36,470 bases of DNA from positions 1 to 36,470 of the forward strand of contig JAFRLA010000003.1 in the NCBI GenBank assembly GCA_017431465.1, given 5' to 3'. The notes under the pieces are model-generated. The model was given only the letters and a program-made list of their open reading frames with translations, searched no databases and was not told the DNA's origin. This document shows, in pieces, positions 8,269 to 15,110 of this stretch. The translations under genes were made by a program, and so were the position numbers. Positions within the stretch are counted from its first letter, which is position 1. Each line of letters begins with the position of its first letter. Source of the stretch: Candidatus Saccharimonadota bacterium (GTDB lineage Bacteria; Patescibacteriota; Saccharimonadia; Saccharimonadales; Saccharimonadaceae).

Positions 8269-9195
8269 TTACTCAACTGGTGTAGTAATAAAGTCGCCCC
8301 AAGGTTCAGCCTCTGGCTCCGGCGTGAAGTCCGCGTCAATTTGCCAGCGTCCGTCATGCCGAAATGCCGGAATAACTTGCCGCTTAGCCTTATTTGACGC
8401 AATATTGGCTTTTATGTTGTAATTTTTCGCCCATTTACTCAGCGGAATTGTCTTTTTGCCCTCTAAAAGCGCGATAAAACGATGCAGCGATTCCACTAAT
8501 GCTAAAGCAAAAAACATTGTAAATCCGTCATAATTTCCGGCCTTTTTATACTGCGAAAATAGCTCTTGATACTCCGCCGAATTACCCCGATTTTGGACAA
8601 TAATTGGCGGAAAATCTAGCGCCATCAGCTGTTTATCAACGATCAATCGTCCAATCTGACCGTTCCCTGTTACGAACGGACGCATTGTTTCGAATTCTGC
8701 GTGAAAAAATGCGATTTTCTCTAAAAATTCACGAGGCTCCTCGTTGTATCGTTTTACCAGATTTTCCAGCAAAGCATAAACGAATTCCGCGTCTGCACCA
8801 GGTCGCGCATCCTTTTTTGTCCGCCGATTGTCAATCCTCAGCTGACCCGCCGCCGCGTCATCCACCCCTGCTAGAAACTTCTTATGCAATTCCAAAATCA
8901 GCGGCACCGACAGACTTTGACTCGGATTCCCCACGACGGCTTCCATCGCCGCTCCAAGGTTCTTTGTCAGGTAAACTTCTTTCACACTCGTGGCCTTTCC
9001 CACCTTACCGTGCAAGATAATATTTTTAGCCTCTTTGAGCATAAGCGTCGAGCCGTCGATTGCATTCGAATTACAAACCGCTTCCGGTATTTCTTTCTTC
9101 AAGATTTTCAAAAACCCCTGGGGATTTTCCTCAATAAGCTCATGGTATCTCTCTGTCAGGACCCGAATCTCCGTCTTCAATCGATTTATTTTCAT
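8269..9195 (-). CDS. Fic/DOC-family protein with a degenerate active site
   Basis: 308 aa. Fic enzymes transfer AMP or related groups through the motif HPFx(D/E)GNGRxxR. Here the aligned segment is RPFVTGNGQIGR (from residue 172): the catalytic His is Arg, the acidic metal ligand is Thr and the GNGR Arg is Gln, while the surrounding fold (HAEFETM before it, GRLIVDKQLM after) is kept. An N-terminal SNAIDG (near residue 45) resembles the inhibitory (S/T)xxxE(G/N) helix with Glu changed to Asp. The C-terminal 60 residues look like an added DNA-binding or adaptor tail. The TATAAT at 9203-9208 ends 7 bases before ATG 9195, so 9195 is preferred over 9204 and the mRNA is probably leaderless. Transcribed ahead of the relB-like gene. 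Confidence 0.8.
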   Translation of the reverse strand: MKINRLKTEIRVLTERYHELIEENPQGFLKILKKEIPEAVCNSNAIDGSTLMLKEAKNIILHGKVGKATSVKEVYLTKNLGAAMEAVVGNPSQSLSVPLILELHKKFLAGVDDAAAGQLRIDNRRTKKDARPGADAEFVYALLENLVKRYNEEPREFLEKIAFFHAEFETMRPFVTGNGQIGRLIVDKQLMALDFPPIIVQNRGNSAEYQELFSQYKKAGNYDGFTMFFALALVESLHRFIALLEGKKTIPLSKWAKNYNIKANIASNKAKRQVIPAFRHDGRWQIDADFTPEPEAEPWGDFITTPVE

Positions 9196-9229
9196 GTTCC
9201 TCATTATATCACGAAATTTTCACATTTCG

Positions 9230-9262
9230 CGTGAAAAATCTCAATTTTACGATTTTTTCACG
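9230..9262. promoter_or_regulatory. inverted-repeat operator upstream of the Fic-like gene
   Basis: CGTGAAAAATC (9230-9240) and GATTTTTTCACG (9251-9262) are inverted copies separated by 10 bases. A second partial dyad CGAAAT/ATTTCG overlaps 9213-9230, immediately upstream of the -10 box at 9203-9208. This is the layout of an autoregulated toxin-antitoxin promoter; the binding protein is inferred, not shown. Confidence 0.45.
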
Positions 9263-9415
9263 AAAAAGCTTATTTTTACTATTTTCCAGTCAAATCTAGC
9301 GGTTTTAAGTCGCTCTTCCCTGGCTCTAGCCATAAGCAAAACCCTATGCGCCCCTCAAGCCGCTTATGTCGGCGCACTCAAAAAACTTAAGCCTTCCGCT
9401 CTATTTAGCTTGTGC

Positions 9416-12376
9416 TTACCGAATTTTAATAATTTGATCTTCTTCCAAAATGTCTTTGTCCGGCATGCTTAACTCTTCCGCCGGCTTATGCAGCGCCTCC
9501 GCGACCTCCTCATCCGGCACGACATCCTCAAATACATCCGGCTCATCATGGGCTACGGCGGGTTCCGGCTCCGAGGCGACGGGTGACGCGTCGAGGGGCC
9601 CCGCCGGCTCCCGAGCCGAAAGGCGAGCGGAGTCGGATGGGCGATGCGACGCGGCAGGACCCGTCGCTTCAGCGCCTGGCACGACCGGCAGCCCATCATC
9701 CCCCAGCTGAATTGGCTCTGAGACGCCCTGAGAGCCCGTTTGAGCCGCTTTTTCCTTCCAGCCCTCCAGGAACCCACCCCGCGCTCCAGAGCCGTCTCCT
9801 GAACGCTCAGGCGACCGCTCAGCAGGGCTCTCCTGTGAGTGCCCAATGGAGCCAAGATGCGACGAGCCAGAATGTTCTTCCGAAGGGCCTAAGACTTGGC
9901 CAAGCGGCCCGGAGCGGCCCGAGGAAGAAGCGTTCTGGCTCGTCGCCCCTAATCGCTCGTTAATCTCGCGCTCCACCTCCGCTCTCATCCTCCCGTACTT
10001 CGTCGCCGAATACAACTTCAACGACTCCAACACCTCTGGATTTTCCTTCCCCAGCGGCGGATTCAAAGTCATCGTAAACGGCTTCGACGGCATATCAAAC
10101 ATCATCACCGTCGAAACCGCATGGAAGTTCGGCTGATTATGTAGATCCTCCGCATTAAACACCGGTACAAACGCCTTCTCCATCATCTCCGCATCTGTAA
10201 TACCGATCCTACCGCAGATAATCGTCCCCACGTTACCGAGAATCCCCTCGCGGATCTTATCTGTTAACTGGGTCATAAACTGGTTCGCCACCACAAGATT
10301 CAGTCGGAATTTACGAGCCTCAGAGAGAATCGACTCAAAGCTCTCCGTCGCGAAGTTCTGAAACTCATCCACGAACAGACAGAAGTCATTTCGTTCATCC
10401 TCAGGGGTGTCCACGCGAGACATCGCCGCCGTCTGGAACTTCATCACAAAAATCATACCGAGAAGCTTCGAGTTCAGCTCGCCCATCTTACCCTTGGACA
10501 GATTCACGAGCAAGATCTTCTTCTGATCCATAATCTCCCTGATATCAAACCCAGATTTAACCTGGCCCATCACATTTCGCATCATCGTATTAGAGAGAAA
10601 CGGCGACCACTTCGACACCATCCAGGTAATCACCTCACCGGCATCGTTCGATTTTTGAGACGCCGGAAACTCCTTCGTCCAATAATCATACACTGCCTTA
10701 TCTGTTACGTACTGCAACTTCTCTATGACAAACTCCGGGTCCGTAAAGCAGCGCGGAATCTCAATGAACGTCGAACCGGCAGGGTCGCTCATCAGAAGTA
10801 GCGCCGCATTTCTAAACATATGCTCCATTCTCGGCCCGACAATCCCCGTATGTCCCGGGTCATACAGAGAGTAAAGCATGTTGATCCCCTCTTGAACAAT
10901 AAAGTCCTTCTGGTCAGGAGAAGTAAACTCAAACATGTTCATCCCCATCGGATGTTCCAAATCGCCCGGATCGAAGTAAATTACATCGTCAATTCTCTCT
11001 GGTGGGATCATTGCCATAATTTCCTCACAAACATCACCGTGTGGATCAATAAAGGCAAACCCTCTCCCTGCCATCACATCTTGATACGCCAAATTCTTCA
11101 GTAGCACCGATTTACCCATACCGGTAGCGCCAATGACGTAAGTATGGCGCCGACGATCCTTCTCTGACAGATAAATCTTCTTCTTCTGACCCCTGAACTC
11201 GTTCACGCCCAGCCACAGCCCTTCGGTCGGCACCTTCGCCGGCCCATCAACCTGCTTAGTCAGTTGCCGCTCAACCTGGGAGGTCGGGATTGAGCTCTGA
11301 GATGGCAAATGAAAAATCGTCGAAAGCTCCACGCTGTTTAAGATGCAAGACCGACTAGAAACTGGGAAAATCCGGAAAATATAATCCGCACTTAATTTAT
11401 CTGCATCTTTCAACATATCATATTGGAAACCATTGTTCGCCGCCGAGTCGAACTGCGAAAATGCGCTAACTAGCCCCCCTAGGAGCGCCTCAGACCGTGC
11501 TTCAGTATCCGAGCTGGCAATTACCCTAATCAGCGTCTCAAACCCCGGAAAACGCGTCTTACCCTCAATTGCCGCAATTTCCTCTTGCTGCAAGTTCGTA
11601 ATTGGCTCCTCCCCAGCCTTCTTCTCCTTCTCTCGCATCTCTGGCACCTCGAACGGCATATGAATCAAATCCACAAAACCGTCGATAATCGCCAGACCAC
11701 TGCCGGCCCTCTTCTTTCCCTCTTTTATCTCCTGCACTCGCTGGGCAGCCTTTTTTACCCAACTCTGTTGCTCTACCGGTCTAAACATCACCTGCATCGC
11801 CATCCCCTCACCCGGCTTTACCGCTGACATTGCGTTCAGAATCGCCCCAGTTGCGTCCCATTTCGAATCTTCATAAGTCGCAATTGGATAAACAAACTCC
11901 TTCTTTAAGCTCAGTTCGCCCCCGGCAACTCCGCGCATCCCCCCTGTTTTACTGAAAATATTCTCTTCGTCCGCTTCCTCAAGTCGCGCCGTCGGATAGG
12001 CCGATACTACCGCCTGTTTCACCGTCTCTGTTAAGACCGCCGGCACTACCGCATAGTACTTGATCGTCCCATTACAAGCTACGATTTCAAACGAGATATG
12101 CCTCTGACCATAGATTTTTGCTTTCCACCCCTTATTCAGCGTCGAGGAGATGATCGAATACATCACCTGCGCCTCTGAAATCGCCTCATTCGTTACGTCT
12201 CGTTCGTCGCGTCCGCCTCCTTGAATATCGTCAGTCTGTGGTGGCAGATGAATCAACATCGGCACCATCTTTAGCCCCCGCTCGAGCTCCTTCCCCTCTC
12301 TCTGTCGCTTAATATTCAGAAGCCAAGCAAAAACCACTACCAGCCCTATTACCGCTAAAATTACGGCAAACATCAT
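9416..12376 (-). CDS. VirD4/TraG-like type IV secretion ATPase with disordered C-terminal tail
   Basis: 986 aa. Residues 3-22 are one membrane helix; an unassigned domain of about 370 residues follows. The motor domain has Walker A GATGMGKSVLL (near residue 415), FIDPHGD just after it, and Walker B LFVDEFQNF (near 667) followed by EARKFRLNLVVANQF, the pattern of conjugative coupling proteins (VirD4/TraD/TraG). The last 170 residues are Ser/Pro/Glu/Gly-rich low complexity without motifs. It probably energises DNA or protein movement across the single membrane. Start ATG 12376 has GGAGG 7 bases upstream. The gene upstream (12420-12935) is 43 bases away and likely co-transcribed. No VirB4-like, relaxase or pilin gene is in the window. 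Confidence 0.85.
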   Translation of the reverse strand: MMFAVILAVIGLVVVFAWLLNIKRQREGKELERGLKMVPMLIHLPPQTDDIQGGGRDERDVTNEAISEAQVMYSIISSTLNKGWKAKIYGQRHISFEIVACNGTIKYYAVVPAVLTETVKQAVVSAYPTARLEEADEENIFSKTGGMRGVAGGELSLKKEFVYPIATYEDSKWDATGAILNAMSAVKPGEGMAMQVMFRPVEQQSWVKKAAQRVQEIKEGKKRAGSGLAIIDGFVDLIHMPFEVPEMREKEKKAGEEPITNLQQEEIAAIEGKTRFPGFETLIRVIASSDTEARSEALLGGLVSAFSQFDSAANNGFQYDMLKDADKLSADYIFRIFPVSSRSCILNSVELSTIFHLPSQSSIPTSQVERQLTKQVDGPAKVPTEGLWLGVNEFRGQKKKIYLSEKDRRRHTYVIGATGMGKSVLLKNLAYQDVMAGRGFAFIDPHGDVCEEIMAMIPPERIDDVIYFDPGDLEHPMGMNMFEFTSPDQKDFIVQEGINMLYSLYDPGHTGIVGPRMEHMFRNAALLLMSDPAGSTFIEIPRCFTDPEFVIEKLQYVTDKAVYDYWTKEFPASQKSNDAGEVITWMVSKWSPFLSNTMMRNVMGQVKSGFDIREIMDQKKILLVNLSKGKMGELNSKLLGMIFVMKFQTAAMSRVDTPEDERNDFCLFVDEFQNFATESFESILSEARKFRLNLVVANQFMTQLTDKIREGILGNVGTIICGRIGITDAEMMEKAFVPVFNAEDLHNQPNFHAVSTVMMFDMPSKPFTMTLNPPLGKENPEVLESLKLYSATKYGRMRAEVEREINERLGATSQNASSSGRSGPLGQVLGPSEEHSGSSHLGSIGHSQESPAERSPERSGDGSGARGGFLEGWKEKAAQTGSQGVSEPIQLGDDGLPVVPGAEATGPAASHRPSDSARLSAREPAGPLDASPVASEPEPAVAHDEPDVFEDVVPDEEVAEALHKPAEELSMPDKDILEEDQIIKIR

Positions 12377-12419
12377 AGTCTGGCCTCCGTTGTCATGCTT
12401 CCCACCTCTAGACCACCCA

Positions 12420-12935
12420 TTACGCCGCGTTCCTCTCCCCTAGAATCCGGTTAAAACGCTTTCTCATGTACTCCTCTCGAAGCAACGCAACGTCGAGCAG
12501 TCGCTTATTGGGGTCGTTTTTCGTGTCAGATATCGCCCTACGCGCGCGCATCATCCACTCGGCTTCCATCTTATCTCCATCCTTCGCTACCTCTGGCGCG
12601 TCAATCGCAATTTCCTCTACCGTACGGTTGTCATGTGGCAGAACCCCTGACATCTGCGCCACAGTCGGTTCGCCCGCCATTTCCGCTATCCCGACCGTCG
12701 CAATCCCCAATGCATTCTGGAATCTCGGATCTGTCTCTGTTTCGCTATTCCGTTGTCCTTCCTTCGCAATCTCTCCCTCGCGTACCATTTCCCCAATGTT
12801 CAGCTCCTGTCCTGCCTCCGTGGTCATCTGTTCTGCCGACGTTTGCATCGAAAAATCTGGCTCCAAGCCAGCAAAATTCTCGGCACTCGCGCCAAACAGA
12901 TCTACCTCGTTTGAGCCACCTCCGAAATTATCCAT
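12420..12935 (-). CDS. acidic soluble protein upstream of the VirD4-like gene
   Basis: 171 aa, not recognised. No signal peptide or membrane segment. Residues 1-75 are Asp/Glu/Gln/Thr-rich and probably disordered; the C-terminal 50 residues (EAEWMMRARRAISDTKNDPN onward) are basic-acidic helical and could be a docking domain. Position suggests a partner or substrate adaptor of the ATPase; this is inference from the operon only. The TATAAT at 12942-12947 ends 6 bases before the ATG, so the operon mRNA is probably leaderless. Confidence 0.7.
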   Translation of the reverse strand: MDNFGGGSNEVDLFGASAENFAGLEPDFSMQTSAEQMTTEAGQELNIGEMVREGEIAKEGQRNSETETDPRFQNALGIATVGIAEMAGEPTVAQMSGVLPHDNRTVEEIAIDAPEVAKDGDKMEAEWMMRARRAISDTKNDPNKRLLDVALLREEYMRKRFNRILGERNAA

Positions 12936-12986
12936 AGATCCATTATATCGCGCTTATGCCTTATTTTCAAGCCTTTTTTGCGGATT

Positions 12987-13331
12987 TTAGACCAATTTTT
13001 TAACCAGAAAGCACATCAAGCCCACGAATACCAAGACCAATCCCGCCGTCAAAACAGAGAGACTACCGAATGAACGCACCAAAAGCAGCATGATCGGCGC
13101 AAAAGCAATCACCGCGGCATAAAATCGCCCCTTTCGCCCCATTTTTCGTTTGTTTATTCGGTAGACTAACTGGACCAACGCCGAAACTAGCCCGAACACA
13201 ATGATGTAAATTGTTGTAAAAAATAATAAAACCCCGAGAGGTCCAACCTCCATCGGGGTAGTAAAATTCATCATCACAAGCAGGACGATGGTTAAAGCCA
13301 AACTTACTAGCAGCATAACTCGGTTAAACAT
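12987..13331 (-). CDS. small four-helix membrane protein
   Basis: 114 aa, no family recognised. About four hydrophobic helices (residues 5-22, 28-55, 70-88, 90-112) with a basic cytoplasmic loop RINKRKMGRKGR after helix 2, consistent with the positive-inside rule. An upstream ATG (13349) overlaps the promoter, so ATG 13331 is chosen: TATAAT at 13338-13343 with an extended TG, then 6 bases, then ATG. It lies upstream of the 12420-12935 gene, which has its own promoter. Confidence 0.65.
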   Translation of the reverse strand: MFNRVMLLVSLALTIVLLVMMNFTTPMEVGPLGVLLFFTTIYIIVFGLVSALVQLVYRINKRKMGRKGRFYAAVIAFAPIMLLLVRSFGSLSVLTAGLVLVFVGLMCFLVKKLV

Positions 13332-13397
13332 AACCTCATTATACCACAAAGTTTAGTCTCTTGTAACCTCCCGGTTACTAGTCTGTGTTTATTTTTT

Positions 13398-13835
13398 CTG
13401 CAACCTAAAAACAGGGGCTGCGAAACCCTGTATTTGGGTCGCAGAGCGAGAGGTTATCCGGCACCTTAAACACAACTATTGGCCGCAACCTTTAATCTCG
13501 CTCCTTGACTTTTGACCGCTCCACGTATAGTGGGGCATAGTCCTTTACCTTCTCTTCCCTCTCTGTTATTTCTAAAGTACTAGTTGGAAGATCTAGTAGC
13601 GCTCTACGCTTTTGGAACTAGGTTTAACTTGCGTTCTACCTCTGTTCTTCTGCGGAGCTATAACTCGCGCGTTTGGCAGAGCTGTAGGTAATTCCTATAA
13701 GTGTAATTTATGGCTAGAAATTACCTAGTGGCCCAACCAAACAAGTACGTTATTTGTACTTCATTTTGGAGCATCCTTTCATTTTTGGCTGTTAATTTGC
13801 ATTTTGTCTTGGACTTTTTGTTTGGTCTTTCGACT
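13398..13835 (-). ncRNA. long structured non-coding RNA candidate (about 440 nt)
   Basis: Driven by TTGCTT-N17-TATAGT (13842-13870). No ORF longer than 10 codons fits. Predicted by eye, in transcript order: ACCAAACAA pairing with TTGTTTGGT about 90 bases later; a 13-bp hairpin TAGGTAATTTCTA/TAGGAATTACCTA; GCGAG/GCTCCGC; CTAGTT/AACTAG; a bipartite helix GAGCGAGA+AGGTT with AACCTCTCGCTC; and a 19-bp hairpin with few mismatches at 13398-13444. I could not match it to tmRNA, RNase P, SRP or 6S RNA. The 3' end is uncertain since no U-tract follows the last hairpin. The stretch from 13350 to 15110 holds no protein gene. Confidence 0.5.
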
Positions 13836-13841
13836 AATTTC

Positions 13842-13870
13842 ACTATAGCACACTTTCAAAAAATAAGCAA
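13842..13870 (-). promoter_or_regulatory. promoter of the long structured RNA
   Basis: TTGCTT (13865-13870), 17 bases, TATAGT (13842-13847), with GTGTGC before the -10 box, matching the local promoter style (TGTGC-TATAAT). Confidence 0.6.
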
Positions 13871-13893
13871 TACCTTTTTCGGATTTTTTCTAT

Positions 13894-13979
13894 GTATTTT
13901 TTACAACATACACTATTTTTACTCAGGTACTACCTCTGTTCTTTTTTACAACATCAGCCGTTGTATTTTTCACAACAAA
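13894..13979 (+). repeat. three copies of the TTTTTTACAACA box
   Basis: GTATTTTTTACAACATA (13894-13910), TTCTTTTTTACAACATC (13939-13955) and GTATTTTTCACAACAAA (13963-13979). Two further copies lie upstream of comM (15055-15071) and upstream of locus B (28064-28080, minus strand). All five are intergenic. The third copy also fits the relaxed DnaA-box pattern TTWTNCACA. Confidence 0.5.
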
Positions 13980-14089
13980 AGCCCCATTTTCCGCCATGTT
14001 TTTTGAACAATTCTTTTAAAAAGTCCGCATATTTACTTTTGAATTGCCGATTACGCATTCTTGACTTCCTGAACCATATTTTCTTGCTA

Positions 14090-14344
14090 ATTTTGGCCGT
14101 ATAGGATCGCCCCTGAGTGTGCATGCCGGAAGCCGGAGACTATTTTCTAGAAAAATTGATTCAAGCCAAAATAAAAATTGCAACTATTTAGTAAATTTTT
14201 AGCGCACGAGCGCAAGCGAGTCACCATAGCTAAAAATTTACGTTAAAAATAGTTGCAATTTTCATATTGCGCGCAGGGCCCTTTTCTAGAAAATAGTCTC
14301 CGGCTTTCAGTACGCACGCCGCACATAATCAAACCGGCCAAAAT
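14090..14344. repeat. 255-bp nested palindrome
   Basis: Three nested layers of inverted repeat: outer 10-bp ends ATTTTGGCCG (14090-14099 with 14335-14344); a 25-bp perfect arm (14130-14154 with 14282-14306), extendable outward by about 14 bases with transitions only; and an inner pair of 30 bases (14174-14203 with 14229-14262) that differs by one short bulge. No ORF and no target-site duplication is seen. It could be a MITE-like element, an extreme terminator or a transcribed hairpin. Confidence 0.8.
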
Positions 14345-14393
14345 GCCTGTGGAAAACTTTTAAAAAATTGTCAAAAAAAGTCCAAAAAACCTA

Positions 14394-14422
14394 TTGACAT
14401 AAGCTTTTTTATGCGATATTAT
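14394..14422 (+). promoter_or_regulatory. strong promoter of a small RNA
   Basis: TTGACA (14394-14399), 17 bases, TATTAT (14417-14422). The -35 box and spacer match the sigma-70 consensus. No protein ORF begins downstream before a terminator. Confidence 0.8.
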
Positions 14423-14428
14423 AGAGGT

Positions 14429-14543
14429 AGCTTTTGAATAAATAAATTATTCAGGGCCAAAAACAAACAACATAGCCAAAATAACTCCACACTCTCTAGA
14501 AAGACCCGGTTTCCTCGCAGTTAACGGGTCTTTCTTCTTTTTA
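14429..14543 (+). ncRNA. small RNA of about 115 nt
   Basis: Bounded by a consensus promoter and an intrinsic terminator (14499-14534: 10-bp stem GAAAGACCCG/CGGGTCTTTC, then TTCTTTTT). There is no ATG with a ribosome site. A short 5' hairpin TGAATA/TATTCA and an A-rich single-stranded middle (GGGCCAAAAACAAACAACA) would leave a free region for base pairing with targets. No RNA family recognised; it is convergent with tmRNA. Confidence 0.6.
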
Positions 14544-14574
14544 AAAGGCAAAATAAGTCCAAAAAAACGCCACG

Positions 14575-14601
14575 AAAAAGCCTGCAAATAGCAGGTTTTT
14601 T
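14575..14601 (-). terminator. tmRNA terminator (symmetrical)
   Basis: CCTGC-AAATA-GCAGG hairpin flanked by AAAAAG on the left and TTTTTT on the right, so it can act on both strands. It lies 20 bases past the tmRNA 3' end. Confidence 0.75.
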
Positions 14602-14621
14602 ACATCATAATGCTTTTAAAT

Positions 14622-14976
14622 TGGTGGAGCTGGCGGATACTGCCTCCGCGTCCGGACTATCACGGGGATATCGGTCTACGTGCGTAGTTCATTTCTTCAT
14701 TTTAGCAGAATTCTGGCAGGTGAGACAAACAAAGACTGTCAGATGCCGTGACTGATTTAGAGAAGACGTTCGTCGCTACGCTCCCCGATCCTCATACTAT
14801 GACAACTCAATACGCTATGAGAAATTGCGCAAGAGCCGAGCCTAAACTAAATTAGGCGTAAGCAGGTGCGTAAAGCACGTGCTTTGCAGTTTTGTTTTCT
14901 GCATTTAAACTATACTTACGGTATAAAACGGCACGCAAGATATCTGTTAATAGTTCGTCTAAGCTTGGTCAGCCCC
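14622..14976 (-). ncRNA. ssrA: transfer-messenger RNA
   Basis: 355 nt. The 5' GGGGCTG and 3' CAGCTCC-ACCA ends form the 7-bp tRNA-Ala-like acceptor stem, and the T-arm is visible near the 3' end (GTCCGGAC.. region). The tag reading frame (14852-14902) starts at GCA after TTTAAAT and encodes AENKTAKHVLYAPAYA before TAA. tmRNA with SmpB releases stalled ribosomes and tags the product for proteolysis. The -10 box TATAAT (14987-14992, extended TGTGC) lies 10 bases before the 5' end. The tag end (AYA rather than the usual ALAA/AVAA) is unusual. Confidence 0.94.
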
Positions 14977-15054
14977 AACTATTTTCATTATAGCACAAAC
15001 GCCTTAAAAAGTCCAGAGGGTGCCCGCCAGAAACCGCCATTTTCCCCTGTATTG

Positions 15055-15071
15055 GTATTTTTTACAACATC
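15055..15071 (+). repeat. TTTTTTACAACA box upstream of comM
   Basis: GTATTTTTTACAACATC, identical over 15 of its bases to the copy at 13894. It ends 3 bases before the likely -35 box of comM, a position suited to an activator or repressor. Confidence 0.45.
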
Positions 15072-15110
15072 CCCTTGCAATTTTTCAAAAAATAGTGTTA
15101 TCCTCTTACA

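Noticed and set aside
9450-9963. Ser/Pro/Arg-rich ORFs on both strands across the VirD4-like C-terminus.
   Set aside because: They mirror the GC-rich, low-complexity tail of the real gene and have no start signals.
13398-13835. SRP RNA, 6S RNA or a group I/II intron as identity of the long RNA.
   Set aside because: The conserved GGAAGGAAGCAGCC-like SRP loop is absent, it is too long for 6S RNA, and no intron core motifs or split gene are seen.
13710-14006. 98-codon hydrophobic plus-strand ORF.
   Set aside because: Overlaps the long RNA and its promoter in antisense, is Phe/Tyr-rich as expected from AT-rich DNA, and has no ribosome site.
13890-14400. Possible replication origin: AT-rich, divergent genes on both sides, DnaA-like boxes at 13967 and 14348 (TTTTTCACA, TTTTCCACA).
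   Set aside because: By eye the excess of C over G on the + strand continues on both sides, in plus- and minus-strand genes alike, so no strand switch occurs here. Gene direction flips again at 20.5 kb, dnaA/dnaN are not present, and only two or three relaxed boxes are seen.
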